A program made the translations under genes and the position numbers. Positions 1 to 13,293 of a stretch of 64,000 nt of DNA are shown piece by piece. The DNA comes from Rusavskia elegans (lineage: Eukaryota > Ascomycota > Lecanoromycetes > Teloschistales > Teloschistaceae): assembly GCA_011316305.1 (NCBI GenBank), contig SAUG01000089.1:94677-158676 (forward strand). Reading direction: 5' to 3'. The notes beneath the pieces are model-generated. The model had not been told where the DNA came from. It ran no database searches and worked only from the letters and a program-made list of their open reading frames with translations. Within the stretch, counting starts at the first letter, position 1, and each line of letters starts with the position of its first letter.

Positions 1-143
1 CCAACTTGGACACGAAGTACGATGTAAATGGGGCTGTATGATCAGTGTGTGAAGTATGTTGACTTGATGAATGATATCTCATCTTACTCAATTACTAACC
101 CACACAGAATTACTTTACAGCGAAGACAGCAACTAAAAACATT

Positions 144-2395
144 TTGGCCCAACCGCAGCGCTGTTCCATGTACTCATTCGCCATCATGCCTGACGTAGAC
201 TCCAAGATCTGGATGGAGAAAGCCTGGCTACCTGGTCTATTCCCTCTCAGCGAATTGAAAAAGGTCATGCTTTCTGAGCTGAAGGTCAATTCGAGGAATC
301 TAACCTCTTACATCTTGGTCAAAACCACATCTCTACGTACTCCCGATCCCATGGTAGAGGATGAGGAAGGCAATACAGCTAAGGCATGCATTGTTTTTTA
401 CGATGGCCACCAGCTGCTCAGTGAGGCTCTTGGGATAGCCGAGGGTTTTATCCTCAAGTCACCTTTGTGCCTTGTGGAGGATGGAAGCCAGGTGATGATG
501 ATACATCACCTATCGGACATCAAGGTCCTGACGTCGGATAACCCTTTGTTTCCGGACTCCTGGAAGATGGCGGGAGAAGGCTTTTCTGCTACGCAATTGA
601 AGGACTTGGGCAATGAGCACATGAAGCACAAGCAGTAGTACGATGCAATTGCGTGGTAAGTCTTCCACGCCCTGAGACCAAGCAGTATCTAGAAGCCAAG
701 CCAGAAGCTAACACTTGTCAGCTATAATCAAGGCCTCCTTGCCACATCATCGTCAGATCTAGTCGCAACTCTTCGTTTGAACAGATGTCAGGCTCGCATT
801 GCGATCCAATGCTACGAGACCGCCCTAGATGATGCCCAGTTCATCCTCACGAATTGCCCCAAGGGCGTACAATCTCCAAGGCATGAGAAAGCGCTGTTCC
901 GGTGCACGCGCGCACTGTACGAGCTCTAGAGATAAGAACAATGCCTTCTCGAGTTGCAGAAGCTCTGCAAGTTTTATCCACAGAACGAACGAGCTGAAAG
1001 GGAGTTAGCACGCTGGCAACAACGTGTACTCGAAAATAAGCGGGTGTTACAACTTCGATGCCTGGATTGCCCATGCAACTGAGAGGGTCAAGAACAAGCA
1101 GTCTCCACTTATTGACGCAGCCACCTTTTGTAGCCCTGTTGAGGTCCGCAAGAGCGACACCCGTGGCTATGGTCTCTTTATCAAGAAGGCAGTTGAAGCC
1201 GGTGATCTACTCCTTTGTGAAAAAGCGTTCCTCTGTGCCTTCTCATTCGCCGACGCTCACAGCTCCACCTCACAGAACCAGGAATTGAAGAGACGACTTA
1301 GTACAATTTCTCCGGCGGAATCCCCTGATAATCCAACACTAGATGAGAATGGCTTCTCCCAATCAGATCCGATCAACATGGAGCTCTTGGCAGCACTTCT
1401 CCACAAAGTTCACCGTAATTTCGATTCCTACCACGAGGCTTTTGCTTCCCTCTACCCTGGTAGTATCGACAAAATTAGGGCATTCCCTTTGGTCCTTAAC
1501 TCCACTCTACATTATAGCATTGTTGAGAAGAACAAGTTCTTCCAGGGATCGGCACAGACGCACGCTGCATGGCGGGGACCGTAGGCAAAACGGGAATCCC
1601 CAATTACCCAGTGAAGACATCCTACAACGATCACTTTCTCTCCAAGCGAACGAAAGCTTAGCTAGGCCTATCGAGGACGTCTTGGAAAGCCTGATGTCTT
1701 CCTTATCTAAGCACCCCTACCTTCCTGCTTCCACCATGGGGATGTGGCTACTTGCCTGTCGCGCAAATCACGACTGTCCTCCCAACGTTTCCCGCTCTTT
1801 CATTGGCGACATGTTGATATTGCGAGCGTCAAGACCGTTACCTGCGGGCTCAGAAATTTTCGACAGCTATACATCAGGCACTGAGCCATACAATACTCGG
1901 CGCGCGAATCTCCGACGGTATGGGTTTCAGTGCAAGTGTGCTATGTGCGAAATGGACGAGATGGTCTCAGAGGGTGCACATGCCCAGCGTGAAGGGCTGT
2001 TGAACGGCTTGATTGTTGATATGATGTCTCCAAGGGCAACGACCGGAGAGGAGATCGATCTCTGGATTAAAAAGATTGGCATGACATATGCGTGTGGTAG
2101 TCGAGACTCTATGGCACCGCGACTTGACATGAGCACATCGCTTTTCTGGGCGGTGAAGGGGGGTGTGGATTCTGAGATTCCGCAGATGGTATTCCAGTAC
2201 GGAATGCTACTACTACGTGTAACGGGATTTGATTTTGAAGTGAAGGACGACGATGAAACGGCCTTCGTCGTCGAGACTCTTTGGTATCTGAGAGAGGCAA
2301 CCGGAAAGGGGGGTCCGGGATGGAAGACGATTGATGCAGCGTTGAGGAAGAGGGAGGACTCGAGTTTCGAACGTTTCTATGGTGATCCAGAATGA
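144..2395 (+). pseudogene. Decayed TPR/SET-domain protein gene
   Basis: Successive pieces in different frames read like one fungal TPR-SET protein, a family of putative lysine methyltransferases. The N-terminal piece (144-638) ends at an in-frame TAG just before a TPR-like stretch; a plausible intron follows (gtaagt at 656, cag near 720). The TPR-like part (about 721-1040) contains TAG at 927 and TAA at 933. A frame change near 1040 leads to the start of the SET domain (1024-1584), and another near 1550 leads to the rest (to 2395). The last piece keeps a SET core (NHDCPPN where NHSC-type motifs are usual, then SFIGDM) and a Cys-rich post-SET stretch (QCKCAMC). Two frameshifts and at least three stops argue for a pseudogene. 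Sequencing error or a fragmentary allele is the alternative. The 5' end may lie before the window. Confidence 0.72.
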
Positions 2396-2831
2396 TCAGG
2401 CTTGTGCAAATAGGTCGGCCCAGGGCGGATGATGAGGAGGACTACCTTGACTACAAGATGGGTGGGTATATGGGAAGACGCACTGTTGAAAGTCTCTCGT
2501 CGTCAATCGACTATTTGGACAACGAGGTCTATCAACTACTACCATATTGGTCTTCGTTCATGACATCGGCACCTTCGATTGGCGTGATGTTGCTTCAAAG
2601 GGGAAGTGGTCGTATCACGCGAGGTCCATTTACAGCAGTGTCTTGGCATGCCAAGCTGAGATCTACGTTGAATTCTCGCCAAGCTTTTACGGCCTCCCAC
2701 TCCTCCACCGAGTGCTGTTCACTTCGAACTCGCGCCCAAACTCACGCCCAAAAATGCCACGAAACAGGGCTCCCTTTCCAGCACTCGTAAAGTTGTTTCT
2801 CGCTAGGCAGGCATCCACCCATAGCAATTGA
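2392..2831 (+). other. Possible coding remnant downstream of the SET pseudogene
   Basis: An open frame of 132 codons starts at 2392, overlapping the stop of the SET pseudogene, and another frame (2547-2831) continues with protein-like composition. Joined near 2550 they would read as one acidic-to-aromatic stretch, which suggests a second frame-broken gene, but I recognise no family. It lies in the upstream region of histone H4 and may simply be non-coding. Confidence 0.2.
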
Positions 2832-2886
2832 TGACCTGTATTTTCTGCCCCAGCAAGGTTTAGCGCCGTCTCACAATCACTGCCCC

Positions 2887-2905
2887 CCAATCGCGACTAT
2901 TTAAT
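2887..2905 (+). promoter_or_regulatory. CCAAT and TATA-like motifs upstream of histone H4
   Basis: A CCAAT pentamer at 2887-2891 is followed by a TATTTAAT-type TATA-like sequence at 2898-2905, about 160 bp before the H4 start codon. Spacing and order suit a core promoter with a pyrimidine-rich leader. This is motif recognition only. Confidence 0.35.
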
Positions 2906-3066
2906 CTCTCACTCGCACTTTCCTTCCTGCCTTTTACACCTCTGGAAAGTGCAGTTCAGCGACGCTTTTAAGTCATCTCCCATCAGCCATTTCCATCAAC
3001 GTGTTCAGATAGACATCAGTCTATCATCAGCAACTACACAAGTTTCAACCACTAACAACTAACATC

Positions 3067-3887
<821 letters not shown>

Positions 3888-5719
3888 GTTTTCTTATTTC
3901 ATGACGGGGCCAGTGGTCATGGGAGGAAGGAAGCGGTGACCATGGCAGAAGTTAATGGATGCGTATCTCATTGTGTAGGCGCTTCAGGCGTCGAGGGCTT
4001 GATCATTGATTGGCATGGTTTAGCAAGGACAGATCCAACCCGAAATGCCTGCCGGCTTCGATCTTCTCTTTCTCTTTTCTCTTCGCCTGTTTGATCTACT
4101 GAATCTCCCAACCAAATGCTTGATGACACTCCCCCCAAGAACGACCGCAAGGTCTCACGATCCATCACTTCCATCTCACATAGATATACCCCTGCCATAC
4201 CCAACAACGGCTTCCAGCATCCCGAAAACCCTCAATCTTTCGCGCCGGTGCCGACAAAAAGCCGCCGTCCCACCTATCTATACTCGCCATAAGCAGAATC
4301 CTCCAGACTCTCTAAGTGACTATAAAAAAATCTATATCCACCATCCCATCCCATCGACATATCTAGAAACGGGGCATCCCATACCCCAACTACCAGCCAA
4401 ATCAGATCTCCTCATCTCGATGCAAGAGATACAGGCTATATTATGATCCGGCATTCGCATCGCTGCTTGCGGGGAGTCTGGTTAGGTGGCGTCTTTATAC
4501 TGGATTTTCTTTTGGGTTGATGAGATGGTTTGATATGGGGGGTGACATTCCCATTCCCATTTTCTCTTCTCTTCTCTTCTCTTCTCTTCTCTTCTCTTCT
4601 CTTCTCTTCTCTTCTCATCACAAATGGGACTGGATTATAGAAGCTTATGTTACACGGCAAAAGCGGATTCCATATCGCGACCCCTTCCTTGGTTGAGGGG
4701 GGTTTTTTTTTCCGCGGAACGTGTTGATGGCGGCATAGGATAATCCGGTGATATGTATAAGATAGTTTCTTGGGTATTATTTGCTGTTTGTGGTTGTTGC
4801 GTTGTGCTTTTATCGCGACGGGAGGGAATAGGGGGGTTTGGGGTATATCTGTGCTGATGGATGGTATGGTATGGTTATGTGGACTGGTACGAGCCCGGCG
4901 CCATCTCGGACCGAGAGGTCATATCTTGGCTGACCTCATCCAATCGTTCAAAGTCTTGTTTTGGGGCTCTGGTATGATATCGTTTAGGTGTATAGGTTCT
5001 GCTCTGTGGGGTGATGGATACCGTCTCCACCGTTCATTGCTACCGTTTAGCTTTGAGGTATGTTAAGCAATCACCAGTCGATAGACGGGGCGTGTATGGG
5101 ACACATACAATCCTGCGTGAAATACATAGCGAGGAGGATTGGTAGATACTTCGTTGAGATAGATTCAGCTATGTAATAATCAATATCCATCTATGTAGTG
5201 ACCCTTGCTCGCTCTGAGGCTAGGTCTGCTGCTGTTGCTGTTCTATCGAACTGGTTCGGTACCCAAGAAACATCGTGGGCAACTGCTTTCACTGAAAATA
5301 CGTAAAAGACCATCCCTTTATCGCCGCATGGCTTCCTTCTAAAAAACTCCAGAGTTGACGCCATCGCTCAAAGAACGTACACTATCGTAAGTATAGCATT
5401 GGTGGAGAGCTCCCACCCGGAAACCCGACAATTTGCCTCCCGTATCAACAATGTATGTTTTCGTGAAGGAATGAACAAGTGGTTCGGCAAGGAACCGAAA
5501 GGAACAAGACTACCAACGCCCCGGAACAGAAAATGGAACGCTTGAAGTACAGCAAGAATGCAGGACAATCATATCGAGCAATCGTTTTCGTGTCGACGTA
5601 TCGCATCTTGGTAAGTTTATCGTCGCCGATATAGCGGCCGTATGTTAGTATGTGTCGAATCTGCACATTGCCGTAGTGGGCGGCAAGTGTAAAGGGTGGC
5701 TCTCTCTGGGACCGAATGA
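3888..5719. other. Intergenic region between H4 and the PP1 regulatory subunit gene
   Basis: These 1.8 kb separate two convergent genes. Several short open frames exist on both strands, but none has recognisable protein character. The only clear structure is the pentanucleotide repeat at 4562-4616. The two gene ends presumably carry their 3' untranslated regions here. Confidence 0.6.
4562..4616. repeat. TTCTC pentanucleotide microsatellite
   Basis: About eleven uninterrupted copies of the unit TTCTC. A pure 5-bp array of this length is likely to vary between strains. Confidence 0.95.
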
Positions 5720-8072
5720 TCATCCACGAATGGCTGTAGGGGTATGTGACTCGGTGAAGAAACCGTTCTCAATCGGTTGCGTGAACTGATGGAAGCAGAA
5801 ATGGACGGGCGAAGTGGCTCGTGATCCGGCATCAGAACCAAGTAAAGGAGTATGGGAACGAGACGGCCGTGGACTGGTAATCCGGCTGGGCGCTGTATTC
5901 TCTTCGCTTGACTGATTCTTCGACTGCACCTCCGTCGGGACTACTTCAGGTGCGGGCTTGGGCTCGTCCGGCTCGTCCCCGGCGCCGTCAACTTGAGCTG
6001 GACGTTGATTATTGGTCTCGCCGGCAGCCTGGGGCTTTTTTGATGACTTGCTAGACCCATACTGCAAGCATCTGTTAGCACGTTTGATGCTGAACCCCTT
6101 GCCCAGGGCCCGAACGTACAAAGCAATAACTGTTGAGAAGTTCCTGATAGGATTTGGATTGTAAGGACGGCTTCTCTGCCGTCAATGCAGCAGGTCTCGG
6201 GTCTGGATTAATGTTCTTTGTCGCCTCCTTTCCGGCAGCCGCGCTACGATCCGTTGACGGATCACCGGCAGACTCGACCATGCCTTGCTTGGCGAATGAC
6301 AGTTGCGACGCAGCTGACGACTTCACGCAAGAACCATAATTGGGATCACCACGTTCGCCGAGGGTAGGGCTGGCAGCTGCAATTGCATTGTGCAACGATA
6401 CCCCAAAGTTGTAGCGGCCGCCGAATGCTTTATTGGAGCCATTGCTGCGTTGCAGAGGTTCATCTGCAGCGAGCTCACTCGTCGCCTTCTGGCTTCTGAA
6501 GCGAATTGGACAGTCCCCAATGACCTGGGCTGGGGGCGGTTGGAACAACGAAAGGTCGAAAGGAGTTTCCAGGTCACCAAAATCGTCCATGGCCGATGGA
6601 AAGCTACGAGGACGGACGGACGAGGTGGATTGAGATGGTTTACTGCGCGGTAGCGGGGGTGAGGTTCCTTGCGTGCCTTGCTTCGTTTCGGTTTTGGGTT
6701 TCTTGGCGAAATCGACCTGGTAGTTCACCGAATTGTTGTTGTCCCAAAATTCCTGACCGTTGACGCTGTACCGCACGCAAAAGAACATGGTCTTATCCTC
6801 CAGTTTGGCTTGGTCCTCAAGCTTGATGCTGAAGAGGAAGCGGTCACACCCGTCGTTGAGCAGCTTACGTCGAACGTCACTGTTATAGTCTGCAACGACC
6901 TCGGAAGTGGTCTTCCAGAAATCCAAAGTAAAGCGTGCCACGACGGTCTTGTGAAAGGCGAGGTTTGCAACCGCTACGGCGCCCATCAGGTTCTTATTGT
7001 CCAAAGAGAGATAGATCCGCTCCACCCTAATCGGCATTGTTTTCCGCTCTGGAGTCTCGCGAGGGAAATTAGTCAGACGAATTTCCCATTCGTATGCCGG
7101 CGCACGTTTGGCCGAAGGATCGTCGCCGAACGGAAATTCGGTTTCATTGGCATATTGCTCGGCCGGAGAAGTACCTGTGCTGACGACTATAGGCCGATCC
7201 TTGTGATTGAATGTCCGAACGTTCTCAAGGCTGTTGCAGTCAAAGTGCACGGCTTTCCCGTATGTTGGTGTCCCGGGCATGCTGGATGGTCTCCGCCGCA
7301 GACCGCCTCTCAAGACTGGTTTTACAAGCTCCCCGGACTTCTTACGGACTGGTGTAGGCCTGTTACGGATAGTTTCGTCGTCCAACTCATTAAGGTCGCT
7401 CTCCGAGGCGCTGCGGGTGGGGGTAGCAATGACATCGCGTGGTATGTCAAGCAAGGCACTCATATCGGTGTTCGACCTCGAGTGGGAAATCTTACGTGCG
7501 GCAGCAGAGAGTGGCAGAGGGGCGGACATCTCCGGCTTCTCAGCATGCTCCTTAGCCAGCGGATCCACACGTGGCATCCTGAGACCCAGCGTTGCCCGGG
7601 CTTTCAGTCGCTCCTCGGTGACTCTTGCGGGGGAACTTTCCCGATGCTGCTCAATGAGCATGATGGCTGCCTGCAGTTCGGCAAGGTTTGGAGGGTCACG
7701 AATCCGGCCTCTTCCGACTTTACCGCTGTTATCGTCATCATCGCTGGAGTTTTGGGAGGAATTTGTTTGAAGGAATTCCTTGTTGAGGTTGGAAGCCGTC
7801 ACGGATCCGTTGGACATGCCATCCGCCGACTCGTCCAACGTCCCATCATTCTTCTCGTCTGGCCCTATGGAGAAGGAGGCAGTGGGCTTTCCTATCGAAG
7901 GGCTTCGCCGCTGTCGATTCAGGTATGACGACGAGGAGTGGGGCAAGGTAGGCCGTGAGGTCGAAGAGGCTGTGGGGACATGGTCATGCTGCTGCTTGTC
8001 GGACGAGTTGCCGCCAGGAGTTGTGGGCTGCGAGGCAGCGGGTGATCGATGGGAGGGAGGAGTGTAAGGCAT
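5720..8072 (-). CDS. Glycogen-targeting regulatory subunit of protein phosphatase 1 (CBM21 domain, GAC1/PPP1R3-like)
   Basis: Predicted to bring PP1 to glycogen and so activate glycogen synthase. Two exons: 8072-6120 and 6061-5720, with intron gtacgt..ttgcag; total 764 residues. A long Ser/Thr/Pro-rich N-terminus precedes an RVxF-type PP1-docking motif (KAVHFD, near residue 275), followed by a CBM21 domain (about residues 300-445) with the DFWKTTSEV and FWDNNNSVNY features typical of this family. After it comes the RYNFGVSLHNAI stretch shared by fungal members. The intron interrupts the conserved SYQELLNSYCF segment, and exon 2 adds a Ser/Pro-rich tail ending TPTAIRG. It is longer than animal PPP1R3 proteins, as fungal Gac1-like ones are. 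The gene is intact. A long antisense open frame over it (6669-7928) is a shadow. Confidence 0.9.
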
Positions 8073-11000
8073 CCGTTCGATGAAAGCAAGAGCGATCGGA
8101 CAATCAGGCTGCGGGGCGTATTATGTTGATCATGGGGAATTTCTTGACCTGAGCGGGATTATGGCAGCGGTCGAGTTTGTCAGGTTGATGGTGGGGGAGA
8201 AAGGAAAGCTGGGCCGGTAATAGTGAGCAACACGTTTTGCAGCGTGATGTAGTGGGGATGTGAGAAAGGAAACATTGGTTGTTTGCTGGCTTTGTTGGGC
8301 CACGTGGAATGGGTCGAGGGACTCACGTTGACAAGTGAAGGGTCCTCGAGAAGTGGAAGGGGAGGTAGCAAAAGATGAGGGAAGAGTGAATAGGTTGTCG
8401 TATACGTGGTCGAGGTGGATAACAGGTGATAGGTGGTGAAGATAGAGTCAATTGAAGCTGCAATAGCTTCCTCGGGCCACGATGGCGGTCAAGAAGCGTG
8501 GGTCGTGGACTCGAATCGTGTTGTTGTTATTGATCCCGAATGGGGGCGAAGTCGGATGCACCCCAGGTGGTAATTAATGGCAGAAGTCGAGTAAAAAGAA
8601 CAAACGAAACACCCCGCAAAATGCAATGACGAAAAGCACCCAAGCACAAGGGGATGGTAGGAGGAGGAGGAGGAGGATGACGTGGAGGAGAAGGAGGGAA
8701 GTATCTCGTAGAAGATGACAGGAGGGAGAAACAAAGGCTGTAGGTTGGTGTTATGTTATTAGTATCGGCAACTCTATCGACGATGGTGGGGAAGAGTTTT
8801 TTTTGCACTTGGTGGGATGTTGATTAGCGTTTCAGCGATAATTCTTCGAGACACGACGGACCCTGGTCGCTGCCGCTAGGGAGTAGTGATTGCGAAAAGC
8901 GGAGTGGGGGATTTCTTCGTACTACTCTACTCTATAGTTGATATTAATATTATTATTGTGAGGATGTGCAACGTAGTCACTGCTCTTTGTCTACCATGTC
9001 CCACAGCACTCCGGCTGCTTGGCTACCTCACTTTGATGCTCAGGCTACTCGGGATACGAGTGCTTGACACACACGTCCCCAACCTATGGAAGCCACCCCG
9101 TGGTGCAATCAGCCATCAGCCACCGTGCCTCTGCATCCTTCCTCAACGGTCTTCCCCCCATCTTTGACAGGCAATGGCTGACGTCCGAAGAACACTCATC
9201 GGCCCAGACTGTCCCTTCATCACCGGAACAACCTCCGAGTCCTGCCTTAGTCTCCCTGGTTGAATTCCCTCCTATCACTTCCAATGTCCCTCGAGTGCCA
9301 TACTTTCAATGGAGTCAAGATTTGCGCTGCAGCTAGAGATGGCGTCCGTTGTCGACCAGCCAAGCGGTGACTGCTATCAGAACACCCGACTCAACAAATT
9401 CCCCACCGGACCGAGATCAGCGGCCCTATAGAGTATAGAACACCGCACCGTCCAATCACACCGCTACATCCCTCCACCGGTACTCTTGCCCCTGCCGCTG
9501 ATAATGCACGAGAAGATCAGGCTCAAGAATTACGAGTACTCCGTGCAGTCCACCTCCTGCCGCCCAACCTTGTTTGATCAGCACCCACCGGTCATGCAGT
9601 ACCTGCGGCCATCTATTTCCGCTTCCGATGGTCGGAGGTGCCATGGAAAAAGCTCCCCTTTGACAGCCGCTTATGTCGCGTCTTTGGAGACGTGGGAGTG
9701 GAGGCTTCGTTACGGGCACGCCACTGTGGGCCAGTGGCTGCAGCTCTTACCGAAAACAATTTTAAATCCCCGAGTATCCTCCAGCCAATGACGGTCGACC
9801 GGCAGGCGGCCATAGACACAAGCGAGGGTTCGCACAAGCTTCAAGCAAGACATCGAAGATTGGGCCAAACACCGGTGGAAAAGAGTGGGTCAATAATGCA
9901 TATCAGCAGCACCGCTTCACGACCGGGCGCTTGTCTTGCAGCAGATCACGACAACAACGACATCCATCCATGACCAACACTATCTTTTCGATGGTCGTGC
10001 GCTTGAGCCTCTCCACCCGGCAATCGACGCTACCCCGACCCATACTTGACGACTTGTCAGTGCGCTCCCTTCCAGACTTCTGACAACGGGCAACATCCAA
10101 TCATCATGCTGGACATCTGTGTAGTCTCTTACCAACGGCTGCCGTGGAGCCACGGTTACCCATCCATCCAAACTTCTAGGTTCATCTCCTCGTCGACACA
10201 TGCGGGGATGGGATAGGGTCTGTCTCCAAGGACTAGACAGCACTAATAATCCCCATGTTTCCCTCGCAGCTTCATATTCTCTTGATGGTACCGAATTGGG
10301 ACCGATATGATCCACGATGCTGCTGACACACGCTGAGATAATGCATTCGTGCTGCATCGTATGCACTGTCGCCACCGTCCCCTCACAATTATATACGTAA
10401 CATGGTATCTTGCGGCTGGACACAACATCTATCTTCGGTCCACTAGGACACCCTCAAGTGAACGCCACACCATAATCCAGGAATAGCGGTCTGCAGAGGC
10501 GGACTGTTGGTCGATTAGTGTACCGTAAGGTAATGTGTGGGACCTAAGGATCCCAGATATTGACCACGGTGCTCCACGATTGACATCGTAGAGGGGCTGC
10601 AACAGCCGCCAAGGTGTCGAGAACCATGGTTGAGTGAGGCTATCAGTTCAGGCAAGATCGATACCCTTTTTCATGCTTCAGTCATGATCTTGTCACCAGG
10701 ACTGTTCAGCAAAGGCTGCTTTCTGCGCTGGCATGCTCCTTTAATTTGCGTTGATCTTCCCAACTAGTTGTGTTTATGTCTCTCAGACACTGCATGGAAA
10801 AGAGTGTCTCCTTGTATGCGCATCCTTAAATCAATCGCACAGCAGCCAACAACTTTATACAGACCACGAGCTGCCAGGGTTTGAAAGTGGAATATATTTG
10901 TACATCAATTTACCCATTAGAATGTCTTCGTGGGCTGTATCTTGCCACACCGTTCTTGTCTTCTACAGAGTTCAAGGTCTCAGAATGGCATATCACGGAG

Positions 11001-13293
11001 CCAACCACAGCCGAACAAGAGATTAATAAGATCATGCGATAAGTCCAGAATACGCCAACTCAAGAGTATCGTGGCCTCTGGAAGATTTTGATTTGCGGGG
11101 CAAGACAGCCTCAAACAGGAAAGTCGTGGATGCCACAAGGTCTCAGAAGTTTATCCGGCTGTCAATGACGGGCAAGTCTTCCGAGACAGCTGGCAGACTT
11201 AATACGTCAAGCAATTTCCAAACGAGCGGATCTTGTTGCGGTCCACGGTGGATGATGGGGCTGTATCCCCGGTCAAGCCCATGTCATCAAGCTATATGAC
11301 GACATAACTCGATCTCGATCATAGTCGAATGACATGTGCCAGAGGACATGACAGCCAAAGCGTGACGGTGCAGCTGCCAATTGTGCATATGCACGTATAT
11401 GCAGCTTCTCCGCTTTCATGCACTCGCCCCAGTATGGCCGATCAAACCACAAAACATTATGCCAGCATATCCCACCTTAGCTCGGAGTGACGTCCGATCC
11501 ACAGATAAGACCATTTCCCGGACACTGCTCCGGCCTGCCTGCGAAGCCTCCCAATCAATAGAATTAACACCCGTGCTCTACGATCCATCTCTCGACTTTA
11601 TCTACAGTACAATAGGTATCGGAACCTCCTACTAACTCCAAACTTTTTTGCAGCGAGACGCTTACAGAAAGTAACCTATATACCTGGATCAAACGTTACT
11701 CAACAATGTTCCGAGAGATTGCTATTTTGATGACACGATACCTTGTATCCATGTCTAGAGTTGCTTCAAAAGCTTGTTTTGGAGCTATTATTGTATACCC
11801 CTCTTTGCCAATATACGACAGAAATCCAGTGTTTTTATTCTAAGAAAGGGACGACCGGTGATACGGACGCTGATCGTTTCTTACACGCCAATATAGCTTT
11901 TTGTTCAAATATACTTTATCCATTAAGGCTTGTACTCCCACTGGTAACCGATAACAGTTTCTGCACTCGGGTTACATATTTCCAGGACTATCCTAAGGCC
12001 CAAAATTTCCTCGATGCAGAAGCACGTCAAAGCGAAGCAAGGAGTGCGGCACAAAACATTTGTCTAGGCTCGCGATATCGGGATCATATCGATTCATATT
12101 CTAGGAGAGCGAATGTTAAAGGTGTCGTTTTGCACTCGCTTTTCGCTATTGAAAGAAAGGGAAGGGAAGGACAACGAAAGGAAGGAAAAGTTGCGTGGTA
12201 TAGATAACGATAAAACCTTCAAATATAACCATCCAAACATTTTTATACAATAATCGAAGCAAATATCTACGGTCCTCTAAATATCCCCTATATATATAAT
12301 ACAATCCTAATTACAGATATTCCACTATCTTATATAAAAGCTTTCAACTGCAGCCGTGCTTTCCAAAAAGGCACCCACGGTACAAGGCCTTTAATACCGT
12401 ACCGAGCCCATTACTTTAATATATATAGTGTTACGCGGTACATAAACCGCCGTAATCATATCCAGCTATCTACTTTAAGCTACGACAACAACAATAACAA
12501 CACCTTGCTTCAAAACGTCAATGCCAATGAAAAACACGAACACCGCCACCGCATTTTCGCGTATTGCGGTGGCGTGGGTGGTTTGGTATCGTTTTGGAAT
12601 CTGAATGGGTTGGATTCAAAAGGAGGATGAATGGATGGATGGAGTTGGGATTTAGGGCGTAGGTAGGTAGGTATTGATAGATTTTTCTTGGAGGTTGATA
12701 GCTGGAGGAAAGACGGGAGGGGATGGGTGGTAGATGTAGTAGAAGAGAATATTGTATCCCTTTTTTTTTTATTTTTTTTTTGCGGCCTTTATCGTTGGTA
12801 TACGTATGGGAATCCTGGATAGGATATTCGTTCCCTTTTGAGAGAAAAGAGAGGGAGAGAAGAATTCAATGGTGTTTCTTTGTGGATAGGGTGGGGTTCC
12901 CTGTCAAAATACTGCGTTCATTGTAGCTATCTAGAGATTACCTCGTCGTCTGGGAGCTCTTACGACTAGAAAGAGCTGATGGGGGTCTGGTAGTACGTAA
13001 AATAGGGCCTCGTCCCACTATACCCCCAATACTCAGCCAACTTGCCTTGTAGAATAACGAGAAAGGAATCGAATCACCGATAAGCAACGCCTGTAATGTT
13101 GGAGAGAAAAGAAAAATCATGGTACTCAATCAAGCCTTGTGAACCCTTATACCAACCACCACCACCGCCTGCCTCCCTTCCACGCACTCCTTTACCCCCC
13201 TTCAACCCCCCTCCTAATTACCCACCCACCAACTTCCAATCACCACCGCACCCCACCCCTCAAACCCACGAATTCTCAAACCCACAAAACCCC
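8073..13293. other. 5.2-kb intergenic stretch without a recognisable gene
   Basis: I find only short open frames without known motifs. 8073-8900 is the likely 5' leader and promoter of the CBM21 gene. 11640-12500 is noticeably richer in A+T than its surroundings and has several stop-rich stretches, so it may be a decayed repeat. The longest open frame inside it (11743-12207, + strand) has no recognisable domain. A poly-T run sits near 12760. No tRNA-like B box or inverted-repeat element was seen. Confidence 0.5.

Noticed and set aside
4045..5066. Short open frames between H4 and the CBM21 gene
   Set aside because: They span microsatellite and low-complexity sequence and resemble no protein I know.
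6669..7928. A 419-codon open frame on the + strand
   Set aside because: It lies wholly antisense to the CBM21 phosphatase-subunit exon, whose protein similarity is clear. It has no motif of its own.
11743..12207. A 154-codon open frame on the + strand
   Set aside because: No signal peptide, domain or conserved motif, low-complexity end, and it lies in an A+T-rich patch. Not supported as a gene.
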